64,000 nucleotides of DNA, from the NCBI GenBank assembly GCA_027338645.1, contig DAHWSH010000011.1, positions 191,747 through 255,746 of the forward strand, in the 5' to 3' direction. This DNA is from JAJZIH01 sp021785265. GTDB taxonomy: Bacteria; Pseudomonadota; Gammaproteobacteria; JAKAQQ01. The translations under genes and the position numbers were made by a program. Shown piece after piece: positions 1-7,915 of this stretch. Numbering within the stretch: the stretch's first letter is position 1; each line of letters starts with the position of its first letter. The notes under the pieces are model-generated. The model was not told the DNA's origin and made no database searches. It saw only the letters and a list, made by a program, of their open reading frames with translations.

Positions 1-594
1 TTCTTCCGGGTAGGTGGCGAGAAAACCGTGGCAACCGATGCTCGTCTGGTGGCGGCGACTCACCAAGATCTTGCAGCGCTTGTACGCTCGGGCCGCTTCC
101 GCGAAGATCTCTACCACCGGCTCAATGTAGTTGAAATCCATCTTCCTCCGCTTCGCGAACGCCTCGCCGATCTGCCATTGCTTCTCGAACATTTTCTTCG
201 TGAGGCGAGTGTCGAGTTTGGGCTCCCCCCTCCTCGTCTTGCCCCTGAAGCCGTTGACGAACTCCAGCACTGGCCTTGGCGGGGCAATATCCGGGAATTG
301 GTTAACTTTTGCCGAAGAATTGTGCTTGAGCCCCCGGGACCGCTCGTGCGAGTTGAAGATCTTAAAAGTTTTCGACCTGCTTCGAGTCCAGATCGAACAC
401 CGGAGTGGGGTGAGGTTTTAGTCCAGTGGTGCCATACGGCCTCTCCGGTTGATTATGCCCAGGCGCTCAAGGCGGCCGAACGGATTCTCATTGAGGTTGC
501 CCTGGAACGAACGGACGGTCATCGTCAGGAGGCAGCTCGGCTCTTGGGAATGGGGCGCAATACGCTGACTCGCAAACTCGCCGGGCGGAAATAG
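1..594 (+). CDS. NtrC-type sigma-54 response regulator, C-terminal part (5' end outside window)
   Basis: The frame is open from base 1, so this is the C-terminal third of a larger protein. It begins in the AAA+ domain with the RVGG element and the DARLVAATHQDL segment, continues through REDLYHRLNVV (arginine-finger region) and LPPLRER, and ends in a Fis-type helix-turn-helix (QEAARLLGMGRNTLTRKL). This layout is that of NtrC/GlnG-like activators, which hydrolyse ATP to open sigma-54 promoter complexes. The receiver domain and the GAFTGA loop lie outside the window, so the input signal cannot be judged. The next gene starts 3 bases after the stop codon. NtrC itself is plausible; another NtrC-family member is possible. 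Confidence 0.85.
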   Translation, partial: FFRVGGEKTVATDARLVAATHQDLAALVRSGRFREDLYHRLNVVEIHLPPLRERLADLPLLLEHFLREASVEFGLPPPRLAPEAVDELQHWPWRGNIRELVNFCRRIVLEPPGPLVRVEDLKSFRPASSPDRTPEWGEVLVQWCHTASPVDYAQALKAAERILIEVALERTDGHRQEAARLLGMGRNTLTRKLAGRK

Positions 595-597
595 CCC

Positions 598-1362
598 TTG
601 ATCACCTCGCATGCCATGGGCACGGGTCCCCGAGTTTCGGTCTGGGTTCATGGCTGGCTCCGCTCATCCCGAATCTATGAGCCACTCCTTCCGTTTATGA
701 ACCCGCAGGCTGAACGTTGGATTTTTGTTGATTTACCGGGTTATGGTGAGAATCGGCAGATCCCAGGCCACTTCACGGTCGACGGTGCAGTCACGGAACT
801 GGTTCGATTCGCGGATGAGATCCGCTTGGATAGGGCACGCTGGGTGGGGCACTCCATGGGAGGACTTGTGATCCAGCGCCTTGCCTGCAGGGTGCCGGAA
901 CGAGTGGCCTCCCTTGTTGGGATCGCTCCTGTCCCCATGAGCGGGTTAGCGCTCAACGAGCGGGCACGGGAAGTCTATCGGGAGGCCTGTACATCAGAGG
1001 AGGCCCGCTTCCGGGTTTTCAGGCGGCTTGCCGGTCCAACGATATCTCCCGAAACCATCCGGACCTGGGTGGCACACAGTCGGACCGAGACCCAAGATGA
1101 AGCACTTTGGACTTATCTCGAATCATGGTCGTTCGAGCGGCAGGAACCTTTCGCTTCGGGTCTCAGTGCAATTCCATTTGTCCTGGTCGCGGGCGCGACG
1201 GATCCCGCCATCACAACAGCACGGGTCACGGAATCGATTGCTCCACTCTACCGCCATTTTGAGGTCCACATCCTCGATGGAGTCGGTCACCTGCCGGTGG
1301 AGGAGGATGCCGCCCGGGTTGCACAGGCGCTTGTCAGGGAGTCGGTGCAACCGACGAGATAG
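598..1362 (+). CDS. Alpha/beta hydrolase (BioH-like)
   Basis: A 254-residue alpha/beta-hydrolase-fold protein. The oxyanion-hole element VHGW follows the first strand, the nucleophile elbow is GHSMGG (Ser near residue 87), and the remaining triad members are probably the Asp in GATDPAIT and the His in GVGHLP. The size and the HGW and GHSMGG motifs recall BioH, the pimeloyl-ACP methyl ester esterase, but no biotin genes are adjacent, so the substrate stays open. The TTG start at 598 is preferred over the ATG at 616 because it restores the usual N-terminal strand and has a GGCGGA element 8 bases upstream. It probably shares a transcript with the regulator gene ahead of it. Confidence 0.8.
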   Translation: MITSHAMGTGPRVSVWVHGWLRSSRIYEPLLPFMNPQAERWIFVDLPGYGENRQIPGHFTVDGAVTELVRFADEIRLDRARWVGHSMGGLVIQRLACRVPERVASLVGIAPVPMSGLALNERAREVYREACTSEEARFRVFRRLAGPTISPETIRTWVAHSRTETQDEALWTYLESWSFERQEPFASGLSAIPFVLVAGATDPAITTARVTESIAPLYRHFEVHILDGVGHLPVEEDAARVAQALVRESVQPTR

Positions 1363-1494
1363 TAAACGTTTCCATTGACTTTTGGCCTGTCGTTCAAGCC
1401 TACCGACCCAGACTCCTGACTGCAATTGTGGTTTGCATTCTGGGAACAAGAATCGGGCGGCCAGTGTTTCTGCGGGCTCACATTCCAACCGACT

Positions 1495-4400
1495 CTAGTA
1501 AATTTCAGTCCAGTAGATCTCGTCGGGGTTGGCCCGATAAATCCCGAAATTGAGGGTACCCGAGGGAGGCTGGTTATCCTGCCCCGTGCCGTTCCAGTCG
1601 TATTCGAGCCAGGTCGGGATTGTTCCGGTGGTAAGGATAAGGGGACCCGTTGCATTGGGGGCTTTGAACCAGAGGTTGAAATTGCCGCCCTGGGGCGGCT
1701 CGTTGAAGTTTTCACCCGTCTTGCCGCTGCCGCACGATAGTCCACTCTGGTTCCTGGTCTCCCAGACGCAGGTGTCGGACGGGGTCACGGGACCCCCAGG
1801 AGTCGGCTCCGAGAGAGCAAGTGTGATTCCCGTGGTGCAGTTATCGTCAGTGGCCGCAACCCATCCGGTCGAGGGCCCGAGGTAGTATTCCGTCGTCATG
1901 GGATCGTTGAGATCCAACTCCTCGGAACCGTAGGCATTTGGAATAATCAACCGGCCTTGGCGGATGGTTGAAGCATCTCCCGTTGCAAAACCGATCGTGA
2001 AGGTAAATGGATTCTGGGGATAGGCGATCCCGTCCGTATCAATGACCGGAAAGCTGACTGTAATGTCCGACTGGAAAGGGCTGGCCACGGGCGCGGGTTT
2101 GGAGCCGTTGTCTGGTTGGGTGTAGGACAGGGGGCCCGAGAAGGTGGTGGTCACCGACCCTGGTGCCGTGTTTGTGGTGGTGACCGGCGAATAGCCCGCA
2201 ACCGTACTGTCCACCGTGACACCCAAGGTGGAAGGCGCGTTGGGATCGGAGTATCTGGGGGTGATCGCGGGAAGCTTCCACCAGTCCGCGCCGGTTCCGT
2301 AGTTGGAATAATTCTGGGTTGTCGCACCTTGCGCATTGACCGCGGTGATGGTCACCACGGGAGGGGTCGCATAGTTTAGGGGCTGGCCCAGGTAGCTAAA
2401 GTTGGCCCCACAGCTCGAATCGAAGGTCGGCTGATTCACGCTGACGTCGAAGTGGTCTGGGGTGAAACGGCCGACGTAACTGCTATTGGGTAGGGATCCC
2501 GTGTAGTAGCTAAAGCCGGTTGCATCCACCCCGGGGGTGTTGAGATAGTTGGTTGCTGTTGCCTCCAGGGTGACGCTACCCACCTCGCTGTACTCTAAGT
2601 CGTTGATGGTGCCGCTTCCTCCCGTGACGTTCAGGGAACCATTGCTGATGCTTCCCAAAACCCCCTGGGTGGGTAAAAAGGGCGAGACAGCCGAGATCGA
2701 GACGGGCCACGAGAAATGGCCAAGAATCAGGCTGGATGCGGTGTCTATAGCAATCCCTGATCCCGTGGGTGCAGAACAATTGGGCGCATTGCAGGTATCC
2801 GTGGATGCCCAAGCATAGGTGGTTACCACGGCCGTGAAATTCTTGCCGGCTGCGGTGAAAACCGGATCGGTCGGGGACTGGGCCCCGGGATTGCCTTGAA
2901 CACTGATGAGGAGGTCGTAGGGAATCACGGTCAGAGGAAGGCTTCCACAAGTCTGTCCATTCCCCATACACCAATTCAGGAGGTATTTGCCGACATCGGT
3001 CGTATTCAGCGTGAAATCAGCCACTCCGTTCGTGAAAGCGAGCCGAACGTTGAAGTGTCGGGGTTTATTGATCGGGAGGGGGGATACCGTTTGTGCTGGC
3101 GTTGTGTTTCCCGTGACGCCTGGTAACGCCGCACCTGTGGGCTGACTGGGATCAAGCGTGAGCCACACGGTCATCTTCTCGTGCGGGTTGTTTAACCGGG
3201 TGTTAATCCTGCAGCCGTTATAACTGGTCACCGTCATGCTTTGGGGACGGCCCGCGACCGGGATGGCAATTTCGCCTGGGGCGTTGGCCACCACGAGGGA
3301 GCCCCCACGAAAAGTAATCGGCGTCGAGGTGTTGGTGATCCCCGTACCAAAATCCTGAACCGTGACCGATACGGTTTCGGCCGTTGGATCGGACAGGTTG
3401 AGGATGATTTCGCCACCATCTGCTGGGACAAACTGATAGGTCCACTCGGGGTAACCGGAAACGGGGTTGGTTCCGATAAACGTGAGGGTGCCATTGGCCT
3501 GATTAGGAGTGAGATTAGCGTTACCCGAGTTGGAACTCACGGTAATGGTGACGAGACCCGTGTAGCCAGGAATGACGTTACCGGCTGCATCCTCGGCAAC
3601 GATGGTGACCGGGACAGACGTGGTCGAGCAGGTGCTGCCTGAAGCCGGTGCGGTGATACTGAAATGATCGAGCAGGCTGGGTTCAAAAAGGATTGCCGTG
3701 TCGTTCAGGGCAACGAGATTATTGGACTTGTTGATGTTGGTGATGTAGGGATAGTTGTAGTAATTGCTGGTGGTATCGATCACCCAGCCAATCGCCGGCA
3801 AGTTCCCGTTGGAATCGAGCGGAGGGTCGCTCGTGTTGTTTTGGTACTGGAATGTGAAGGTTCCATTGGCATAGAGAATGGCCTGGACGCTGAAAGCAGG
3901 CGGCGGGGGATCGCCGGATTGGGGCACATTGAGCCAGGTGACCACAAAATACTGGAGACCTGAGGCGGTGGTTCCGGTTCCATAAAAGACGCCGCAGCTG
4001 GGGGCCGCACAGAAGGTGTTTTCGGGAACGCCATTGAAAATAGACGGGTCACCGGGATCAAAGTCGACGCTATAGGGGATGATCGTCGTGGTCGGAGTAT
4101 TGATCGTATTGCCGGTTGTTGTGGGGATCTGGATATAGGGTCCGCCAAATCCACACGCAATGTTATTGAACTGCAGCCGGCCATTGGCGTCAATCTGTAC
4201 CTGGGTGTAGGTGGTGCCCCCATAGTCGAAACTGAATCCCAGGGGAATCTGCCAGGTGATGTCATCATCGGGAGTGGCCCCGTCATAGGTGCCCGCAGTA
4301 CAGGCGTTGCCCGATGACCAGGAAGCACCCGTGGGTCCGGTGACGATCAACGTTTGTCCGGCCGTACTGATCCAGTCGAAAGTGGTCGAAACGGCGGTAT

Positions 4401-4521
4401 AACTCACCGTCCCATGCGCAGCGGTCAGGCCGATGAGCATCGACAGGACAACGCCAGCCAGGATACAGGGCCATCCGTCGCCACGGAGGAAGTGAGAGGG
4501 TTCAGGAATCTTGCGGTGCAT
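1495..4521 (-). CDS. mshQ: MSHA biogenesis protein MshQ
   Basis: About 1008 residues. An N-terminal hydrophobic segment (ILAGVVLSMLIGLTAAHG) indicates export. A long Thr/Ser/Asn/Gly-rich beta region follows, and the last ~325 residues, from GRFTPDHFDV on, match the DUF6701 domain of MshQ, including the hallmark GRLIIPNAYGSEELDL and paired cysteines. MshQ is a large surface or periplasmic protein of the MSHA pilus locus, possibly adhesive or tip-associated; its biochemical role is not established. The start at 4521 is chosen because it puts the signal segment at the N-terminus and overlaps mshP by 20 bases, like the other junctions here. It is the last gene of the pilin operon. Confidence 0.85.
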   Translation of the reverse strand: MHRKIPEPSHFLRGDGWPCILAGVVLSMLIGLTAAHGTVSYTAVSTTFDWISTAGQTLIVTGPTGASWSSGNACTAGTYDGATPDDDITWQIPLGFSFDYGGTTYTQVQIDANGRLQFNNIACGFGGPYIQIPTTTGNTINTPTTTIIPYSVDFDPGDPSIFNGVPENTFCAAPSCGVFYGTGTTASGLQYFVVTWLNVPQSGDPPPPAFSVQAILYANGTFTFQYQNNTSDPPLDSNGNLPAIGWVIDTTSNYYNYPYITNINKSNNLVALNDTAILFEPSLLDHFSITAPASGSTCSTTSVPVTIVAEDAAGNVIPGYTGLVTITVSSNSGNANLTPNQANGTLTFIGTNPVSGYPEWTYQFVPADGGEIILNLSDPTAETVSVTVQDFGTGITNTSTPITFRGGSLVVANAPGEIAIPVAGRPQSMTVTSYNGCRINTRLNNPHEKMTVWLTLDPSQPTGAALPGVTGNTTPAQTVSPLPINKPRHFNVRLAFTNGVADFTLNTTDVGKYLLNWCMGNGQTCGSLPLTVIPYDLLISVQGNPGAQSPTDPVFTAAGKNFTAVVTTYAWASTDTCNAPNCSAPTGSGIAIDTASSLILGHFSWPVSISAVSPFLPTQGVLGSISNGSLNVTGGSGTINDLEYSEVGSVTLEATATNYLNTPGVDATGFSYYTGSLPNSSYVGRFTPDHFDVSVNQPTFDSSCGANFSYLGQPLNYATPPVVTITAVNAQGATTQNYSNYGTGADWWKLPAITPRYSDPNAPSTLGVTVDSTVAGYSPVTTTNTAPGSVTTTFSGPLSYTQPDNGSKPAPVASPFQSDITVSFPVIDTDGIAYPQNPFTFTIGFATGDASTIRQGRLIIPNAYGSEELDLNDPMTTEYYLGPSTGWVAATDDNCTTGITLALSEPTPGGPVTPSDTCVWETRNQSGLSCGSGKTGENFNEPPQGGNFNLWFKAPNATGPLILTTGTIPTWLEYDWNGTGQDNQPPSGTLNFGIYRANPDEIYWTEIY

Positions 4522-4957
4522 CGGTAACCGTGAACTGGATGGTTCGCTGGACAAAGTCGGGTGACTGCCCGAACGTACCGTTCGAGGCATCCGCCTGGAT
4601 AACGTAGACGTTAAAGGTGGCTCCGTATTCCGTATGGGCCGTCGAAGAACAGCTGACCGTGACGGAAAACCCGGACAGCCCGTTGGCGGTGAGGGGGAGC
4701 GTCGTGGTGCCGGGGCAGCTGTGGTTTGTGACCGCCTCGTAGGCACCCCAGCCGGCACCGCTTTCGGCGGCTGCAAAAGCCCGTGCCTCGAGCAAAACCA
4801 GCGTGGGTGCAGTCTGTCCGGCTCCCGAGGTCTCGATCACCAGAGCAGCAAGTGCGCCAAGGACAACGATGATGAAGAGTGCGATCAGGATTGAAAATCC
4901 GGACTCGGTACCACCTTTCCGGCGTGCAGATTGCGTGGGGTAGAAATCAGGGTGCAT
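4502..4957 (-). CDS. mshP: MSHA biogenesis protein MshP (minor pilin-like)
   Basis: 151 residues with a basic N-terminus, then ESGFSILIALFIIVVLGALAALVIE, a PilX-like transmembrane helix in which the usual TLIEL is replaced by SILIA. Two cysteines in the C-terminal part (SCPG, SCSS) could form a disulphide. Position between mshO and mshQ and the sequence fit MshP, a minor component of the MSHA pilus. It overlaps mshO by 11 bases and mshQ by 20, so translation is probably coupled along the operon. Confidence 0.82.
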   Translation of the reverse strand: MHPDFYPTQSARRKGGTESGFSILIALFIIVVLGALAALVIETSGAGQTAPTLVLLEARAFAAAESGAGWGAYEAVTNHSCPGTTTLPLTANGLSGFSVTVSCSSTAHTEYGATFNVYVIQADASNGTFGQSPDFVQRTIQFTVTDAPQDS

Positions 4958-5816
4958 TGAAAACCTGGACTTCGCGCAGGAGGGTTACGCTCTCCCCGTG
5001 GCTGGACAAAGTGAGCGACAGGGTCACTAGTCCAGCGCGTTCGGCGGTTCCGGGCGTGTAGGTGAACGAGCAGGCACTGACCTGGTTGGCGGCGAGCGCG
5101 CCAGCAGTTGCGCTGACGGTTTGGGTCGTGGTGATGGCATATCCACTGTCGCGACGGAGGGTCCCTGCAGCCGGATCACAAAACCAGGAGACCGGACCGC
5201 TCACGACGTAGACCCGGTCATAGGGAGAGCGGTACTTGAACTGAAAAGCCGGACTGATCGAGACGTGATCCTCGCTGGCACCGGCGGTAAAAGACAGCGT
5301 GGTCCCGGGTGGCGTAATGACGTTCGGGGGTCCTGCAGTATTGTCGTACGCATTGGCTCCGGTCTGGCCGGTGTTGTAAATCACGAGCGAGTCGGTACTG
5401 GTCGTGAGGGGCAGGGTCAGCCGGGTGAAGTGGCCGAGAATGTTGAAGCCCTTGGAGGGGGCATTGAAGGTGAGAATATCGGCTGGCGAGGTCACCGTGC
5501 CGCCCGGTCCGTCGCGGTAACGGGCACCGTCGGCTGTGAGGAGCAGCTCGAGAGCGATCACGCCACCGCTTTGGGTAGTCCGAATGCTGTTCGGCAGCGT
5601 GGCCCGGATGTCCCGCGTCATTTCCGTAAGCGCGGAACCAGCCTCCTCGACCAGGGCCACCCGTCTTCCGGTCTCGAAAAAAGCACGGACCGGGCCCGCA
5701 ATGACGAGCCAGAGGACGGTCGAGAGAATACCCAGAATCGCAATCACCAGGACCAGCTCGATCAGGCTGAAGCCCTGGGGGGTAAAGAGTGGGGGATGTG
5801 GCCTACGCCGACGCAT
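4947..5816 (-). CDS. mshO: MSHA minor prepilin MshO
   Basis: 289 residues. A classical type IV prepilin leader ends at QG, followed by FSLIELVLVIAILGIL, with Glu at +5 of the mature protein; a prepilin peptidase would cut between Gly and Phe. The large globular part with the segment SALTEMTRDIRATLPNSIR resembles MshO and PulJ/PilW-type minor pilins. It lies 7 bases downstream of mshD and overlaps mshP. It likely acts in the pilus initiation or tip complex in the inner membrane and periplasm. Confidence 0.85.
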   Translation of the reverse strand: MRRRRPHPPLFTPQGFSLIELVLVIAILGILSTVLWLVIAGPVRAFFETGRRVALVEEAGSALTEMTRDIRATLPNSIRTTQSGGVIALELLLTADGARYRDGPGGTVTSPADILTFNAPSKGFNILGHFTRLTLPLTTSTDSLVIYNTGQTGANAYDNTAGPPNVITPPGTTLSFTAGASEDHVSISPAFQFKYRSPYDRVYVVSGPVSWFCDPAAGTLRRDSGYAITTTQTVSATAGALAANQVSACSFTYTPGTAERAGLVTLSLTLSSHGESVTLLREVQVFNAP

Positions 5817-5823
5817 TGCACAC

Positions 5824-6267
5824 CTAGAGGGGAAACCGGAAGGCAGACAAGGTGATGTTCACGAGAGCGGCCCGGGTGACGTTGACGCTGATCAGTTTGG
5901 CGGGGGCACCGTTAACCGTTTCGTTACTGACCGTGACCTGTACGGTATAGTCGCCGAGGCCGGCGATCGGTTGCCCGAACTGGTTTTCCGCGCCCACATT
6001 CACGAGGCCATTGTAGTCGTCGATGTCGTTGTAGTCGGCTTGGGTGCAGGGAGACGGGCAGGGCTGGTCCGTGTAGGACTTGCCCTGGACCTCCTCGAGG
6101 TAGGCCTGACCGATGGCCACCGCTTGCGTGACGGCCAGAGGATTTGCGCTCGCCCCCACGCTTTGATCGAGCGCAAGCAGGACTGCGGTCAGTGCGATCG
6201 CAATGACGACGATCGTGATGACGAGCTCGATCAGACTGAACCCGCGGGATCGATGGAAAGGGGGCAT
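5824..6267 (-). CDS. mshD: MSHA minor prepilin MshD
   Basis: 147 residues with leader MPPFHRSRG followed by FSLIELVITIVVIAIALTAVLLAL, a complete prepilin peptidase site with Glu+5. The segment AIGQAYLEEV after the helix is typical of MshD and PilV-like minor pilins. Its ATG overlaps the mshC stop by one base (TGATG), so it is likely translationally coupled to mshC. A minor subunit of the MSHA pilus. Confidence 0.85.
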   Translation of the reverse strand: MPPFHRSRGFSLIELVITIVVIAIALTAVLLALDQSVGASANPLAVTQAVAIGQAYLEEVQGKSYTDQPCPSPCTQADYNDIDDYNGLVNVGAENQFGQPIAGLGDYTVQVTVSNETVNGAPAKLISVNVTRAALVNITLSAFRFPL

Positions 6268-6740
6268 CAGGGCGAGTGCGTCACGAGTCCGGTGCCAGAC
6301 TCGATCGTGAGGATCCCGCTAAAACCGCCGCCCGTGATGGTCACGGTTTCCTGGACGGCGCTCATGCCTGAACTATTGAACAGGATTGCCTGAGTCTGAG
6401 GGCTAGTCGATTGACTGACCCCGGAAGGAAGCGTTTCCGCGTAGTGTTGCCCCGCGGCAGGATTGATGACCGGCTGACTGAAGGAACCGCTTGTGCAGGC
6501 CGGGGCCTGGTCAAGAGCGTAGCCGGTGTTGGAGAGTGCGACCGTGACGGGGCACTCGCTCGCGATGGCCTCCCGGCGGGCAAAACCCAGGGCGGTATCC
6601 AGGGAATCGAAGTAGCCGTGGGCATTGAAGACTGTGAGGTCGAAGAGCCGGGGCAGGATGAAAAACGAAAGAATGGAAACGAGGAGGAGGACTAGGACCA
6701 GCTCGATCAGGGTGACACCCCGGATTGAAAAGGGGGTAAT
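6267..6740 (-). CDS. mshC: MSHA minor prepilin MshC with an apparent ATT start
   Basis: Reading the minus strand gives a 157-codon frame with a prepilin signature: RG followed by VTLIELVLVLLLVSILSFFIL (Glu+5), then a pseudopilin-type body (DTALGFARREAIAS, one Cys pair) ending at a TGA that overlaps the mshD ATG. The frame stays open upstream into mshA but contains no ATG, GTG or TTG. The only start that gives a normal 8-residue leader is ATT at 6740, preceded by AAGGGGG about 5 bases upstream. An ATG exists at 6757 but in the wrong frame. Both the ATT and its ribosome site lie inside a perfect hairpin (6726-6756). Either AUU is used, as in infC, or one base is missing from a homopolymer run. 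Family assignment is firm; the start is not. Confidence 0.7.
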   Translation of the reverse strand: MTPFSIRGVTLIELVLVLLLVSILSFFILPRLFDLTVFNAHGYFDSLDTALGFARREAIASECPVTVALSNTGYALDQAPACTSGSFSQPVINPAAGQHYAETLPSGVSQSTSPQTQAILFNSSGMSAVQETVTITGGGFSGILTIESGTGLVTHSP

Positions 6741-6756
6741 CGAGACCCCCTTTTCA
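6726..6756 (-). terminator. Perfect 12-bp hairpin between mshA and mshC (terminator or attenuator)
   Basis: The arms TGAAAAGGGGGT and ACCCCCTTTTCA are exact reverse complements separated by 7 bases. The A-run/G-run stem with a T-run on the distal arm is the form of many bidirectional intrinsic terminators. It sits 55 bases after the mshA stop and overlaps the start of mshC, so it probably limits transcription of the minor-pilin genes relative to the major pilin, and may also hide the mshC ribosome site. Confidence 0.65.
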
Positions 6757-6811
6757 TGACGAAACGATCGCCGGGGCCGAGTTCCCGTGACTGGTTCCTC
6801 GGTGGGTCCGG

Positions 6812-7219
6812 TCAGGGTGCGGCGTCGGTGGCGATCACTTCCGCGCTGGTCGTGTTCCCGGTCGAGACCTGATTTACCGTGCAGGCTGAAGCCGTACCGA
6901 CCGCAGTCGTGATCGAGCCTGTCACCGTGTACTGGGCTGCATTAAGCGGCTGTTGGAGAATGCCGGCCGGAGCGCCGGCGAGAACGGTCGCGCAGGAAGC
7001 TCCAGCGGTTGAGACCGCGCTCGGGTTTCCGGCCACAGCAGCCGCATAGTTGATTGCGCTAGCCGATTCGATCGCGCCCGTAACCCCTTGGAGGGCGGCG
7101 GCGTCCGCTTGGGTGCTCAGGTTGACAAACTTGGGAATGGCCACTGCGGCGAGTATCCCCAAAATGACGATGACCATGACGAGCTCGATGAGTGTGAATC
7201 CAGTCTGACCCTTTTTCAT
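6812..7219 (-). CDS. mshA: MSHA major pilin prepilin MshA
   Basis: 135 residues. A short leader MKKGQTG is followed by FTLIELVMVIVILGILAAVAIPKF, the canonical class IV prepilin start with Glu+5, then a small globular domain with two cysteines (ASCAT and SACTV) expected to form the pilin disulphide. The Ala/Thr/Val-rich body fits a major pilin. The start at 7219 is favoured over an in-frame TTG 69 bases upstream because it gives the standard leader and has GAGG 10 bases upstream. It has its own sigma-70-like promoter (7325-7353) and is followed by a hairpin, consistent with high separate expression. Confidence 0.9.
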   Translation of the reverse strand: MKKGQTGFTLIELVMVIVILGILAAVAIPKFVNLSTQADAAALQGVTGAIESASAINYAAAVAGNPSAVSTAGASCATVLAGAPAGILQQPLNAAQYTVTGSITTAVGTASACTVNQVSTGNTTSAEVIATDAAP

Positions 7220-7324
7220 TGATGCAACCTCAATTGTCGGCACGCGCTGCGCGCGAAACCTGATGTCAAGAAACCTCCCTTTTTTCAAGAGAAGTTGGAT
7301 CCATCTACACGGGATGGTTTGGAG

Positions 7325-7353
7325 ATTATAGGAAAGGCATGAGGGCGTGTCCA
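7325..7353 (-). promoter_or_regulatory. Sigma-70-like promoter for mshA
   Basis: On the minus strand TGGACA (7353-7348) and TATAAT (7330-7325) are separated by exactly 17 bases. The -35 matches the consensus at five of six positions and the -10 at six of six. The predicted transcript starts near 7318, about 100 bases before the mshA ATG. The -35 lies 20-25 bases inside the 3' end of the upstream acetyltransferase gene region. Confidence 0.7.
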
Positions 7354-7372
7354 GCCACTTGTCGGGGGAAGG

Positions 7373-7915
7373 CTACCGTTCGCGAAGTTCGGTGTTCCCG
7401 TGGCGGGCCGGATGGGGGGCGAGGTCCAGGCAGAAAATGAGCTGGTCGTCTCCCGGACGGTAAAAGTCAGGCAAACGGGCAACCTTCCTAAAACCGCAGC
7501 GACGGTAGAACGAGTGAGTCGGCCGATAGAGAGACCGTGCCGAGGTTTCGGCATAAAGCTTCCGAGCTGCCACCGCCTCGAGGCAGCTCAGAACTGCCTC
7601 GAGAAGCCGTTTCCCGATTCCACGGCCCTGGGCTTCGGGGGACACCACGATCCAGTAGAGATCGTGGCTGCCTGTGGTGCCTGGAATGGGTCCATGGCAG
7701 GCGTAACCGAGCGGGGAGCCGGCTGGGTGCTCGGCCACCTCGAAAAAATAGCCGGAAGCTTCGGCACCCTGGGACAGGTGAGATTCCATGAGTTCTCGGG
7801 CAATGGCCACTTCGGCCTCGTCGAAATGGCCGGTGGCACGGACGATGTTGAGGAGTGGCCCAATATCTGCGGCCGCGAGCGAGGGGCGGATCAGGGGGGG
7901 GTCAGTCACCGGCAT
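7373..7915 (-). CDS. GNAT-family N-acetyltransferase (last gene of the kamA operon)
   Basis: 180 residues. The acetyl-CoA binding motif A is clear: YWIVVSPEAQGRGIGKRLLEAV, with the R-G-x-G pyrophosphate loop near residue 98. A conserved YRRCGFRKV segment near residue 138 matches motif B of GNAT enzymes. The start at 7915 overlaps the preceding ATP-grasp gene by 14 bases, so it is almost certainly co-translated with it. By context it may acetylate a product of KamA and the two ligases, for instance an amino group of a beta-lysine compound. It is about 100 residues shorter than the known beta-lysine acetyltransferase AblB and is not simply its orthologue. Confidence 0.8.
   Translation of the reverse strand: MPVTDPPLIRPSLAAADIGPLLNIVRATGHFDEAEVAIARELMESHLSQGAEASGYFFEVAEHPAGSPLGYACHGPIPGTTGSHDLYWIVVSPEAQGRGIGKRLLEAVLSCLEAVAARKLYAETSARSLYRPTHSFYRRCGFRKVARLPDFYRPGDDQLIFCLDLAPHPARHGNTELRER

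Noticed and set aside
6707..6757. ATG at 6757 as the mshC start
   Set aside because: It is in the wrong frame and meets a TGA after 16 codons; it would need a one-base insertion.
7373..7915. Beta-lysine acetyltransferase AblB
   Set aside because: The protein is much shorter than AblB and the operon has two extra ligases; a related reaction is possible but not this name.
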